DNA of 64,000 nt from CAWAVN01 sp963844315. GTDB taxonomy: Bacteria; Planctomycetota; Planctomycetia; Planctomycetales; Planctomycetaceae. Numbering within the stretch: the stretch's first letter is position 1; each line of letters starts with the position of its first letter. Made by a program: the position numbers and the translations under genes. Of the stretch, positions 1-8,840 are shown one piece after another. Location: contig CAWJOC010000029.1 of NCBI GenBank assembly GCA_963844315.1, forward strand, positions 1 to 64,000, in the 5' to 3' direction. The notes below the pieces were generated by a model. It made no database searches. It worked only from the letters and a program-made list of their open reading frames with translations, and was not told the origin of the DNA.

Positions 1-200
1 CTGCCAATGCGACCCACTAACTTTTATTCATGCGAACACCGGGTTTTGTGCGCTCAAATCCCCGTTGCATGGTTTTTCATTCCCGGCTATCTTTCCCGCC
101 TCTCCATTTCTCTCGATTCTTTAATGTTCTTTCTCATTCGCCGCTCATCGGGGCCGTTTTTGATGGCTTTCGATGAGGGCAAATTGGCCAATTGATCCCC

Positions 201-1100
201 ATGTTTCGTTTGGGCCTTATCGATTTGGATTCCTCACATAGCGTGGAGTTCACTAAGCGGTTTCACCACCAGGGCGTGGGCGGGGACCAATACGTGGATG
301 GGGCGAGGGTCGTGCTCGCGGTGCCGGGCACTTCCGTGATGAGTCCCGAACGCATTCCCAAGCATGCGAAGATTCTGGAAGACCTGGGCGTGAAACTGGT
401 GGAGTCTCCCGAATCGCTGTTGGGCGAAGTCGATGGTGTTTTGGTGCTTTCGGTCTGTGGGCAGGCCCACCTCGCAGGAGCCAAGCGGTTTTTGGAAGCG
501 GGGTGCCGACGTTCGTGGACAAGCCGTTCGCCTGACTGGGGAAGACGCCAAAGCAATGGCGGATTTGGCTAAGGACCACGGGGCCATGCTTTGGAGCACC
601 TCCGCCTTGCGGTATGCGGAGGAAGTGCAAGACATCGCGACCGGCGAATCCCGTTTTGGCCGGGTGCTGGGGGCGATGACGTTCGGACCGGCCATTCGCG
701 CGGAAGGCAATCCGGGGCTTTTGCACTATGGCATCCATTCCGCCGAGTTGTTGTTCACCTTATGGGGCCGGATTGCGAGCGGGTGTCTTGCCAGCATCAG
801 CCGGACGCGGATCTGGTCACCGGGATGTTTTCCGGCGGCCCAATCGGCACGCTGCGGGGAGCACGGGCGGGCAGCCGGTCTTATGGATTCACCGCGTTTT
901 GCGAACAGGGCGTCCTACAACAAATCGTCTCCACGCGGTACGCCTACCGAAACCTTTGTGAAGCCCTCGTTAAATCCCTGGAAACCGGCGAACCGGGCGT
1001 CCCCATCGAAACCACATTGAAGCTGATGCAGTTTCTCCTCGCCGCCAATCAAAGCGAAACAAGTGGCGGGGGATTTGTCCGTCTGGATCCATTGAACTAA
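201..1100 (+). CDS. Gfo/Idh/MocA-type oxidoreductase, frameshifted
   Basis: Looks like an NAD(P)-binding oxidoreductase of the Gfo/Idh/MocA superfamily, substrate unknown. The ATG at 201 begins MFRLGLIDLDSSHS, a variant of the Rossmann first strand. The central strand would read FVDKPFA, the DKP version of the family EKP motif. The reading frame breaks three times. One G appears missing from the G run near 505, one C near 530 (GCC TGA where GCC CTG is expected), and one A near 763. Restoring these gives a continuous protein of about 300 residues ending LDPLN. The lesions look like sequencing errors, not decay. No ribosome-binding site is obvious. The first 200 bases of the window show no convincing gene. 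Family assignment is moderate because the usual GxGxxG is altered. Confidence 0.6.
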
Positions 1101-1111
1101 AACGCAATATA

Positions 1112-1233
1112 TGTCCCTTCTCCCCTGGGGAGTAAGGTGGCCGAAGGCTGGATGACGGGGGACAAGCAAAGTTGGACGTCAATCTTAGATCCAACCCCTC
1201 ACCCTAACCCTCTCCCCAAGGGAGAGGGGACAA
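1112..1233. repeat. Inverted repeat family G, copy 1
   Basis: Left arm resembles CTTCTCCCCTGGGGAG followed by GGTGGCCGAAGGC. The right arm is the reverse pattern, CCCTCACCCTAACCCTCTCCCC. It fills the gap between two tandem + genes. Related copies lie at 26739, 31603 and 34986, all also between tandem genes. Confidence 0.7.
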
Positions 1234-1323
1234 AACAATCAAAACACACAACGTCATACGTTACGAAATAAGACTCTCACTCTCACTCATCTCTCTCACC
1301 GACGTTGCGACATGGAGGTCGTT

Positions 1324-2157
1324 ATGCTCTCTCCCAAATCCTTGGGGCTTATCGCCCTGATGCTCTGCGTGCTTCCAATCCGGTATTCGATCGCGCAGGA
1401 GTTTCGGATTTACACCAAAGTCTATGATGCCGGGGCGGCTCAGAATGTCCGGCCCTCGGTCATCGGCAGCAGCTTGTCGCTGTTCCACGCGGGCAAGGTT
1501 TACGACCACGTCGAAAACCAGCACGAAAGCGAAGTCATCATCTTCGAGCCGGCCCATCAGCGGTTCACGATTTTAAGCACCTCCAGAAGCCTGGCCACGA
1601 CGGTGCATTTCGACGAGATCAAACGCAAGCTGAAACTCGCCAGAAACGTCACGGAGGAGCATCTCGAAACCCTCCTCGCCCAAACCCCGCCTGCCGCCAA
1701 AGAGACGCTCCAGAAAGTGCAGTTCCCGATTGAGCCGGATTTCAGGACCACGCACGATCCCGAGGGAACTTCGCTCCGCTGCGAAAGCAACCATCTGACC
1801 TATCAGGTGCGGCTGGCCGAGGTCGAGGAATCTCAAACGTCCGACGTGTATTTGAACTATGCCGACTGGATGGCCCGCCTGAACTACGTGCTGCACCCGC
1901 ACGCGCTCTATCCCGAACCGCGCCTGGTCTTGAACGGCGTTTTAAGGTCCACGGGAAAAATGCCGGTGGAGGTCGAGTTGATTTCCAAGATCGGCCTGCC
2001 GATCCATTTGCGGGCGGAGCATCAAATTCATTGGAAGCTGGATGCCACCGACCGCAGTTTGATCCACGAATGGGAATCGCTGTTAAAGAGCAGCCAAACC
2101 CGGCACGTCACGTTTCAGGAATACCAACGCTCCGTCCTCATCAGCCGCAAGGATTGA
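1324..2157 (+). CDS. Secreted hypothetical protein
   Basis: A 277-residue protein with an N-terminal signal peptide: MLSPK, a hydrophobic stretch from about residue 5 to 21, then AQEF. I chose the ATG at 1324 rather than 1312 because GGAGGT lies about five bases before it. The mature part is mixed alpha/beta with no motif I recognise. A run of charged residues around 75-100 (FDEIKRKLKLARNV) could be helical. Similar single-domain exported proteins of unknown role are common in planctomycetes. The gene stands alone, with a family G repeat before it and a family A repeat after it. Coding is convincing from length, codon use and leader. Function is unknown. Confidence 0.75.
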   Translation: MLSPKSLGLIALMLCVLPIRYSIAQEFRIYTKVYDAGAAQNVRPSVIGSSLSLFHAGKVYDHVENQHESEVIIFEPAHQRFTILSTSRSLATTVHFDEIKRKLKLARNVTEEHLETLLAQTPPAAKETLQKVQFPIEPDFRTTHDPEGTSLRCESNHLTYQVRLAEVEESQTSDVYLNYADWMARLNYVLHPHALYPEPRLVLNGVLRSTGKMPVEVELISKIGLPIHLRAEHQIHWKLDATDRSLIHEWESLLKSSQTRHVTFQEYQRSVLISRKD

Positions 2158-2190
2158 TCCGCAAGCGGACGACCAGTTGGCGCTTAGCAC

Positions 2191-2450
2191 AAATTCGCCC
2201 CGAAGGGGCATGACATAAAAGCCCAGGGCAAAGCGAAGTGGCGCTTCGCCATGAGCGCCGCCCTGGGAAAGGAATGCCCGCCAATACCAAAGCCCTGAAA
2301 GGGCGGAACAAGACCATTGCCCTTGAGTTTTGTGCCGCCCTTTCAGGGCTTGGAGAGTTGTTGAAACCTGAACCCAGGGCGTCGCTTGCGGCGAAGCGCC
2401 GCGGCGCTTTGCCCTGGGCTGATTTGTGGCTGCCCCTTTGGGGCGGAAAA
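2191..2450. repeat. Nested palindrome family A, copy 1
   Basis: Three arms are arranged as A-B-C...C'-B'-A'. Outer is CGCCCCGAAGGGGC / GCCCCTTTGGGGCG, middle is AGCCCAGGGC / GCCCTGGGCT, inner is GCCCTGAAAGGGC / GCCCTTTCAGGGC. Each arm is also nearly self-complementary. It lies just downstream of a + gene. Peptides readable through it are artefacts. Confidence 0.85.
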
Positions 2451-2562
2451 CCCAATTGGCGCAACAAAAAAACTTGCCCTGTGGGCCAACAAACATCTCG
2501 CCCTACTGAACTCCGACTTCTTCGCTCCCTGGACTTTCAAGTCATCTTATGGACCTAACCCT

Positions 2563-2895
2563 ATGCCTTACAACGCGGAAACCGCCGAGCGCGTGCGGTC
2601 GTTGATGAAACGGCGCAAGGGCGTTTCGGAAAAGAAAATGTTCGGCGGCGTGGGGTTTCTGCTCTATGGCAACATGTGCTGCGGCGTGTGGAAGGACTCT
2701 TTGATTCTGCGCGTGGGAGCCGAGGCGTATGAAGCGGCCTTGTCTCAGCCCTTCGTTCAGGAATTCGACATCACGGGGCGGGCGATGACTGGCTGGGTGA
2801 TGGTCTCGCCGGAAGGGTTCGCCGCGGAGGAGGATCTCAAATCGTGGATCGAACTGGCCGTGAAGTTTGTGCGCGGCCTCAAGGCGAAGGAATAG
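2563..2895 (+). CDS. TfoX/Sxy N-terminal-like protein
   Basis: A 110-residue protein beginning MPYNAETAERVRSLM. It has the features of the TfoX N-terminal domain: an initial helix, the segment KKMFGGVGFLLYGNMCCGV (MFGG-G-F-L-G-M), a strand with ILRVG, and the later GWVMVSP region before a C-terminal helix. The family was named for Sxy/TfoX, a competence regulator. Stand-alone copies like this one occur in many bacteria without known competence, so the role here is unknown. The ATG at 2563 is the first that leaves the domain intact. The next gene starts about 130 bp further on, separated by a single family J arm. Confidence 0.75.
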   Translation: MPYNAETAERVRSLMKRRKGVSEKKMFGGVGFLLYGNMCCGVWKDSLILRVGAEAYEAALSQPFVQEFDITGRAMTGWVMVSPEGFAAEEDLKSWIELAVKFVRGLKAKE

Positions 2896-2962
2896 GGAAA
2901 TCCGAAGTCCTCTGTTGACATCGGGCATTCCCGGACAACAATTCCCACGGAACCTTTGGTTT

Positions 2963-3003
2963 TCTTTCGTGTCCTTCGTATCCTTCGTGTGTTTCGTGGT
3001 TCC
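2963..3003. repeat. Single arm of repeat family J
   Basis: Reads TTCGTGTCCTTCG then GTGTTTCGTGGTT, the same orientation as the right arms at 44898 and 53383. No matching left arm is present here. Confidence 0.6.
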
Positions 3004-3022
3004 CTTCTTCCCGGTTTGATTG

Positions 3023-3895
3023 ATGACCAATAATCCGCTGCCGCTTTTCGCCGATCATTCCCGCTCTTATCACGAAAACAAATTCGTGTATCCGGTCTTG
3101 TCCCGGCGGAGCAAAGGCATTTCGATTGGCGTGAACTTGAATCCCGACAAGGTCTGCAACTTCGATTGCATCTACTGCCAGGTGGACCGCAGGAGCGAAG
3201 CGGAGACCCGGTTCGTGGAGCTGGACCGCTTGCTGGCCGAACTCGACCACATGCTGGCTTATGTTTCCAGCGGGGAGCTTTACCGGGATGAGAAATTCGC
3301 CCACGTCCCTTTAGCCCTTCGCCGATTGAACGACATCGCCTTCTCCGGCGACGGCGAGCCGACGACCTTCAAGAACTTCGATGAGCTAATGCAAAGCGTC
3401 GCGGACCTCAAAGCCAAGCGCCACTTGCCCGAAGTGAAAATGGTGCTCATCACCAACGCCAGCATGTTCCATCGCCCCGTGGTCAATGCGGGTTTGGAAA
3501 TCCTCGATCAAAACCAAGGCGAAATCTGGGCCAAGCTCGACGCCGGGACCGAGGCGTATTACCAACTCGTCGAGCGCACCAAAATCCCATTCCGGCAAGT
3601 TCTGGACAACATCACCGGCGCTGCCAAAGTTCGCCCGCTCGTCATTCAAACCCTCTTCATGCGAATCAATGGCGACCCGCCCTCCGCTGAAGAAATCTCC
3701 GCCTACATCGACCGCTTAAACGAAATCACCGCTGCCGGGGGCGATCTAAAACTCATCCAAATCTACACCATTGCCCGCCCCCCGGCGGAATCCTTCGTCG
3801 CCCCGCTTTCGCACGACGAAGTGGACGCCATCGCCCGCTCTGTCAGCGAAAGATCGCACCTCAACGTGGAACGCTACTACGGATCCTCGGATTGA
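3023..3895 (+). CDS. Radical SAM protein, COG0731-like
   Basis: A 290-residue enzyme with the radical SAM cluster motif CNFDCIYC (CxxxCxxC) at about residues 50-57, preceded by GVNLNPDKV as in the COG0731 family (relatives of the wyosine-synthesis enzyme TYW1). Later motifs fit a partial TIM barrel: FSGDGEPT (the GGE-like strand), VLITNAS, and WAKLDAG. It should bind a [4Fe-4S] cluster and SAM. The substrate is not known for bacterial members. No C-terminal TYW1-type domain is visible. The ATG at 3023 follows an in-frame TTG at 3020; ATG is preferred. No neighbour suggests a pathway. Family assignment is confident, reaction is not. Confidence 0.85.
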   Translation: MTNNPLPLFADHSRSYHENKFVYPVLSRRSKGISIGVNLNPDKVCNFDCIYCQVDRRSEAETRFVELDRLLAELDHMLAYVSSGELYRDEKFAHVPLALRRLNDIAFSGDGEPTTFKNFDELMQSVADLKAKRHLPEVKMVLITNASMFHRPVVNAGLEILDQNQGEIWAKLDAGTEAYYQLVERTKIPFRQVLDNITGAAKVRPLVIQTLFMRINGDPPSAEEISAYIDRLNEITAAGGDLKLIQIYTIARPPAESFVAPLSHDEVDAIARSVSERSHLNVERYYGSSD

Positions 3896-4007
3896 TCCAA
3901 AGTCGGACACGATCCACACAAGCGAGGCGGCTTGCTTGACGTGCCAATTGTTTCTTGGCAAGCTGACGGTTGAGACAATCCCTCTCTCTTGGTGCGAGGA
4001 CGGTGCT

Positions 4008-4753
4008 GTGGCGGGCAACAAAGTCGAAACGAGTCGCCGGACGCTGGCGGTGGTGCTGGTCATGGCCTTGATCGGGGCCGCCGCGGGCGGCGCCGGGTTG
4101 TATGTGACGGAGACCTATTCCGAACATTTCGAGATTCCCGAAGAGCTGAAAGGTCTGACGGCGAATCTTTCCGAGGAGCAGACGCAAAAAATCGACGCGG
4201 CGAGTCTTAAAGCCGAGTTTCAGAATACAACGCTTGTGATGGGCTTATTCGGCCTGGCGCATCGGGGGCCTGTTGGGGTTGGGCACAGGCTGGATCGAGC
4301 ACTCGGTGGCGAAGTCGCTTCTGGGACTATTGCTCGGCGGGTTATTGGGAGCGCCGCCGGCGCGGGGGCGGGATACGCCGGACTCTGGCTTTCGGGATGG
4401 TTGGAATCATCGACCCAATGGGACATCACCCTTCGCACCTGCGTGACGCACGCGGCGGTTTGGTCCATCATCGGAGTGGGGGTCGGCCTGGCGGCGGGCT
4501 TGCTCGTCGCGCCGCGGCTCAAAAGCACATTCAAAGCCATAGGCGCCCTGATTGGAGCCGGGATCGTCGCGGGGATGCTCTATCCCTTTTTGGCGGCCGT
4601 GCTTCTTCCCAGCGGCAATCCCGACCGCACAATCCCCGAAGGCCTGGCGAACCGCGCCTTCTGGCGCTGCTCGCATCGATCCTCCTCTCCATCGCCCTGG
4701 GCCACACCCTCAACAGGAAAACCGCTCCCACCGCAACGCTTAAGCCCCAATGA
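4008..4753 (+). CDS. Integral membrane protein, frameshifted
   Basis: An inner-membrane protein of about 248 residues with several Gly/Ala-rich transmembrane helices. The first is LAVVLVMALIGAAAGGAGLY, and others lie in the glycine-rich middle and in WSIIGVGVGLAAGLLV. Between helices 1 and 2 there is a soluble segment with EIPEELKGL. The reading frame leaves near 4255, where the shifted frame reads GLLGLGTGWIEHSVAKSLLG, and returns near 4350. It shifts again near 4663, where one T seems missing, and ends HTLNRKTAPTATLKPQ. I start it at GTG 4008; ATG 4062 is an alternative that would remove part of helix 1. Function unknown. The frameshifts are probably sequencing errors. Confidence 0.6.
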
Positions 4754-4975
4754 CCACGCCGGGTTTCGCTTGCGAGCTTTCGTTGCGTTTCTTTTCGGTT
4801 GTGGTAGGATTGGCCAGGGCATCACCTCCCAGCGAAAGCCAAGGTGTTGTCGGCCTCAACCGTTACAGCCGGCTGAGGCCATTTCGTTACGATTGCACAC
4901 ACGGAAGCGGGTGAAGTGTGAAATCGAAGCGACTCAAGAAAAGCTCGCCAAAAGCCTACAAATAGTAAGCCCTTG

Positions 4976-5049
4976 GCCCCGGTAGCTCAGCTGGATAGAG
5001 CACGGGATTTCTAATCCCGCGGTCGTAGGTTCGAATCCTACCCGGGGTA
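4976..5049 (+). tRNA. tRNA-Arg (anticodon TCT)
   Basis: Complete cloverleaf of 74 nt. The acceptor stem GCCCCGG pairs with CCGGGGT (a G1:U72 wobble) before discriminator A. D arm GCTCAG..GAGC, anticodon stem CGGGA/TCCCG with loop TTTCTAA (anticodon TCT, reading AGA), T arm GTAGG TTCGAAT CCTAC. CCA is not encoded. It sits alone between the membrane protein and the hydrolase. Confidence 0.95.
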
Positions 5050-5094
5050 CTTTCTCTTCGGCTGCCATTTCGAGTCGTGGCGGAGGGTTTCTTG

Positions 5095-5979
5095 ATGGCT
5101 GGAGACGCTTCGGAACTCTGCCGGGTTGTCACTGGCGATGGTTTGCGACTGGATGGCTGGCTCACTTCGCCGCGAACTCTCTCCGAGAACTTTCCCGTGT
5201 CGGCGGTGCTGTTGGTGCATGGGACCGGAAGCTCGTTTTATGCCGGGGGCGTTTTGGAGGGCTTCGCGAGTCAGGCGGTGGAGGCGGGGCTAACGGTCTT
5301 ACGGATCAATACCCGCGGGCATGATCTGGTGGCTCGCATTGCCGGCGCGGGAAAGTCCGGTTGGGGCGGGGCGGCTTATGAAGTGATCTCCGATTGCCGA
5401 TGGGATCTTTCGGCTTGGATCACGTTTCTTCTCGAGCGCGGGCACGACAAGATCGCATTGGTCGGGCATAGCATGGGCGCGGTCAAGGCGATTTATGCGA
5501 TGGCCCACGACCATCACGAGGCCGTTCGCTTTGTGGTCGCAATTTCCCCGCCCCGGTTTTGTCATCAGAAGCTCACGTCGCATCCGTTCGGCGCGCTCGT
5601 TCGACAGCATTACGAGCGGGCCAAGGAACTGGTGGAAGAAGGGCTGGGCGAACACCTCATTTCCGTCCGGCAGCCGTTGGGAATGTTGATCACGGCGGAA
5701 GGCTTTCTCGCCAAGTACGGACGAAACGATGATTACGACTATTTTAAGTGTCTGCCGAAGCTCCCTGGCCCCTGTTTGATTCTGACCGGATCCGAAAGCG
5801 TGCAGATTTCCGCCGGCTTCACGGAGATACCGGAGGATATGGCGAAGTTCCTCGCCGAGCATCCCCATTTGCCTTTGCGGTTTGAATTGGTCGAAGGAGC
5901 CGATACGGGCTATTCCACTTGCCCAATGGAACCTTTCCACCGCGCCCGGCGCTGGCTGCGATCCTTCCCGGATTTATAG
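5095..5979 (+). CDS. Alpha/beta hydrolase
   Basis: A 294-residue cytoplasmic alpha/beta-hydrolase-fold protein. After a first strand (VLLVHGTGSSFYAGG, the HG oxyanion region) comes the nucleophile elbow GHSMGA, giving the catalytic Ser. A likely acid residue lies in the LILTGSES region, and the catalytic His is not certain: the C-terminal part has GADTGYSTCP where a GxxH is usual. I chose ATG 5095 because GGAGGG precedes it by about eight bases; GTG 5077 lacks a site. No signal peptide. Substrate cannot be predicted. It begins 45 bp after the tRNA and has no operon partners. Confidence 0.8.
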   Translation: MAGDASELCRVVTGDGLRLDGWLTSPRTLSENFPVSAVLLVHGTGSSFYAGGVLEGFASQAVEAGLTVLRINTRGHDLVARIAGAGKSGWGGAAYEVISDCRWDLSAWITFLLERGHDKIALVGHSMGAVKAIYAMAHDHHEAVRFVVAISPPRFCHQKLTSHPFGALVRQHYERAKELVEEGLGEHLISVRQPLGMLITAEGFLAKYGRNDDYDYFKCLPKLPGPCLILTGSESVQISAGFTEIPEDMAKFLAEHPHLPLRFELVEGADTGYSTCPMEPFHRARRWLRSFPDL

Positions 5980-6057
5980 GCTTTTAGGACAGAGGAACCA
6001 CGAAAGCCGATGAGCCGCCCACTCTGGTCTTGGTGCCTGACCTCTTCGCAAAAGACG

Positions 6058-7586
6058 TTATTCCATCCGAATCCGCACCGTCACGTTGCCTTTGTTATCA
6101 CTCAACTGGCTCCACGCATCGTTCAGACGCAGATAAAGCGTGCCCGTTTGGGTGGCGATGTGGGTGTGGTTTGATCCCAAGGGGAAAACTTGCCTTAGGC
6201 TTTGGGCGGTGGCGATGGAGTCGGGGGTGTTGGTGCGAACCGCTCCCAAGAGTTTGCCCAAGGGTTCGCCATCGAAGTAGCGGAAGCTGATGCCATCGGC
6301 TTCGCTGGTCCAGGGCTTGGGCGTTTGGGCGAGGGTGAATTGGCCGTGGGCGGTGAGGGTGTATTTCTTGCCCTGCTCGATGAGGACGCCCGTGGATTGC
6401 CAGCCCCGGTCGGATTTGAGCGTGATGAGCGTTTCCGGCGCGGTTGGCGTCAAAGGCTTGCCGGTTTGAAACGCGATGGCGGCGGGTTCGATTTTGTAGC
6501 CCTCATCCAAGTGGTGCGCGAACAGTGCCCACTCCGTTCGCATGTCGTCCAGATTCGCTTGATAGGCTTCCAAAAACTGTTCGACAAAATGCCTGCGCGT
6601 TGGGGCCTTGCCCAGGCTTTTGAAGGCATCGGAATAGCGAGGGTGCGTGTCCAGGAATTTGCAGAGCGCCCAACTCCAAGCGTAGGCAACGTTATCCGAG
6701 TAATCGTTCGCGGTGAGTTCAAACACCTCATCCAGCGATTTGAACCGGCCTTCTTTCACGGCGGTTTGTAGGAGCGTAATCCGCCCCAAGCCCGCGAAGG
6801 CTTCCTTGTCATGGGGCATCACCCGGAACGTGGCCGAGCCATCGTTTGCGATGAGATGCGTGCCGAAGAGTTCCGCCATGCCTTCCATGTACCACACCGG
6901 CGGGAGCAGTTGCCGCTCGCGGGTGATGGTCATGTAGCAGTGCGTGGCTTCGTGCAGCATCAAGTGCCTGAGATAGTAATCGTATTCCTGGCCGTTCATC
7001 CAGAACTCATATCCGCGATGCCGGCCGTGGTTAAAGCCCGGCAGGTCATCGGGCAAGAGTCCCGTCTCGCGAAACACCCGCTGGTCCGCCATGATGTAGC
7101 CGGTCATCTGGAACACGCGGCCTTCCTGGTCCGGCGGCAAGGGGCCGAAGTATTTTTCCAGAGCCTCGAACAATTGATCGGCGAGTTCCGGCAAACCCTC
7201 GGCGAGTTCCGGCTTGATGTCGGTGTATAACACCAAATGCTGCGAGGCATACCGCTTGATGCCCAGTTCCGCGAGCAGCTTTGCGTCGCGCATCGGGCGG
7301 TCATCCGAGGGACGATGGGCTTTCGGCTTTTCCAAACCCGGCGAAACCTCCGGCCTGAACGTGCCCACCAAGGGCGGGGATTCTGGATCGGATTCCTTCG
7401 GCGTTTCACTGGGAGAGAGATGACGTCGGGAACCTCCGGCAGAGAGAGTTCCCGCGAGGATTTTTGTGGAGCTTTCGTTTTCGCTAAAGGCGGCTTGGTC
7501 TTGGCGTCAATCTTCGTTGAAGCCTGCGGCTTGCCCCCGCATCCGCAAAGTGCGAGACAAAGAATCACAGGCCAAATGAGCGGCAC
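6058..7586 (-). CDS. Gluzincin-like lipoprotein, frameshifted
   Basis: Begins at GTG 7586 with a lipoprotein leader (VILCLALCGCGG; Cys about residue 15), followed by a Lys/Pro/Thr-rich linker. The main domain contains MLHEATHCYMT, an HExxH zinc motif with a following aromatic segment as in the peptidase MA / DUF1570 group, and downstream NVAYAWSWALCKFL. The C-terminal 120 residues look like a beta-sandwich (LITLKSDRGWQSTGVLIE). One frameshift lies near 7400, where a C seems missing from CTCCC. Corrected length is about 509 residues. It is probably an outer-membrane or periplasmic metallopeptidase. A third zinc ligand (Glu downstream) is plausible but not proven. Confidence 0.65.
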
Positions 7587-7659
7587 GGCGGCATAGCCGC
7601 CGGTCGTGCATGATCGACTTTCAGCGGTTCCGACCGGGGCTAGCCCGTCCGCTCATAAG

Positions 7660-7712
7660 AGTGGTTGGGTGGCACGTCCCTGAGCGCAGCGAAGGGCGTG
7701 GTCAATTCGGTC
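7660..7712. repeat. Single arm of repeat family F
   Basis: GGTGGCACGTCCCTGAGCGC followed by GCGAAGGGCGTGG, matching the left arm of the family F element at 19292. No second arm is present. Confidence 0.6.
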
Positions 7713-7733
7713 ATGGGAAGAACTTGCTCTCCT

Positions 7734-8453
7734 TCACTCCTCGCCGTCGTCCGGGTTGGCTCGGTAGAGGAGTCTTCCGCAGGCTCGGCAGAAGATGAAT
7801 TTGCCGGTGTTGACGTTGACCACATCTTGCGGCGAGAGTTTCGTGAAACAGGCGGAGCACGAGCGGTTTTCGAGCACCGCGAGCGCATCGGCTCCGTGGT
7901 TTTTCACCAAGCGGCGGTAACGCTCCAGGATTTCGCCGGGCAACTCACGCTCGGCTTCGTTTAGGCGTCCGCTCAATTCATTCGCTTGGACCGTGAGACC
8001 CGGTGACTCGGCGGCGACTTCGGCAGAGGCTCTTTCCAGTTCGGTCTTGGTGCGGCCCAATTCCGCTTTGATGGCTTGAATGGCGACCTGCTGCTGGTCC
8101 ACCCGCTCCAAGGATTCCAGAATCTCCATTTCCAGAACTTCATTGGCGGCTTTGTCGGCTTCGATTTGCCTGCGGAGCGTGTCGTATTCCACGTTCGTCG
8201 TGGCCGCGTTCAGCTTGGCCTTCAAATCGTTGATCTTGGTTTCCTTGGCTTGCAGCGTGGAGTTTTTCTCCTTGGCCGCCAGTTTATAGTCCATCAGTTT
8301 TTTCTCGGCGGCTTCCAGTTCTTGCGTCTTCTTTTCGACCAGTTGCTGGCGAGCGTGAACCCGTTTGGGTCCGCGCTCGAGTTGGTCTTGAACCGTCCTC
8401 AGTTGAATGTTCAACTCGTGGATTTGTTTAAGACCGCGGGCGGCCTGACTCAT
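7734..8453 (-). CDS. C4 zinc-ribbon coiled-coil protein (COG1579-like)
   Basis: A 239-residue cytoplasmic protein. Residues about 1-180 form a long coiled coil with alternating charged heptads (QLVEKKTQELEAAEKKL and similar). The last 50 residues hold a C4 zinc ribbon, CSACFTKLSP then FCRACGRLL. This architecture matches COG1579 / the CdsZ family, thought to bind nucleic acid. Starts at ATG 8453 and ends DDGEE. It lies downstream of the dnaG-rpoD pair on the same strand but is separated by a strong terminator, so it is likely transcribed on its own. Precise role unknown. Confidence 0.85.
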   Translation of the reverse strand: MSQAARGLKQIHELNIQLRTVQDQLERGPKRVHARQQLVEKKTQELEAAEKKLMDYKLAAKEKNSTLQAKETKINDLKAKLNAATTNVEYDTLRRQIEADKAANEVLEMEILESLERVDQQQVAIQAIKAELGRTKTELERASAEVAAESPGLTVQANELSGRLNEAERELPGEILERYRRLVKNHGADALAVLENRSCSACFTKLSPQDVVNVNTGKFIFCRACGRLLYRANPDDGEE

Positions 8454-8647
8454 CTATTGTATCCCCCAAAAAAACCGCTGCCCCCCAATTCCCCGCCGGG
8501 ACGTTCATGCAGCTTGGAAGATCCCGCCCGGCGTCAATTTCATTCTAGCCGGTTGTCCCCGCGAGAGAAAGCACTTCTTTGTCAGTCGTTCTTTGGAAGG
8601 GGAGCGTGGGGCATTCGCCTTGCAAAGGACCTAATAGAAAAGCCGGC

Positions 8648-8768
8648 CGATTGGTGGCTGTGGTGGAGCGAAGCGACCCCACAGACTGTGCCATTCCGGG
8701 GGCTCGCTGCACTCGACCCCGGCCACCCTAAAGAGCGGTGGTGTTTTGAGACAGAGCCTGGTCTGCTC
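8648..8768. repeat. Inverted repeat family H, copy 1
   Basis: GTGGCTGTGGTGGAGCGAAG and, on the right, a GGGGTCGAGTGCAGCGAG-like arm read in reverse. Followed by GTTTTGAGACAGAGCCTGGT. The same parts recur at 15949 with the inner block inverted relative to the GAGACAGAGCCT tail. Confidence 0.6.
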
Positions 8769-8783
8769 GCCTGGCAAAGTACC

Positions 8784-8820
8784 AAAAAAGAAAAGCCGGC
8801 CCACAAAGGACCGGCTTTTC
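8784..8820 (-). terminator. Rho-independent terminator of rpoD
   Basis: On the minus strand, AAAAGCCGG / CCGGCTTTT arms enclose an 11-base loop and are followed by a U-rich tract (TTTTCTTTTTTGG). It begins about 20 bp past the rpoD stop codon. Confidence 0.9.
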
Positions 8821-8840
8821 TACAGTCTACAGCGAAAGCC

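Noticed and set aside
7..195. 62-codon frame at the left edge
   Set aside because: No ribosome-binding site, no domain, and it runs into the start of the first real gene.
2238..2558. 106-codon frame with KALKGRNKT and PRASLAAKRRGALPWADL text
   Set aside because: It is a translation of the family A palindrome. Similar peptides occur at each copy in several frames, so it is not a gene.
6202..6771. Long + strand frame opposite the metallopeptidase gene
   Set aside because: The minus strand has the HEATHCYMT motif and a lipoprotein leader; the + frame is Gly/Glu-rich shadow sequence.
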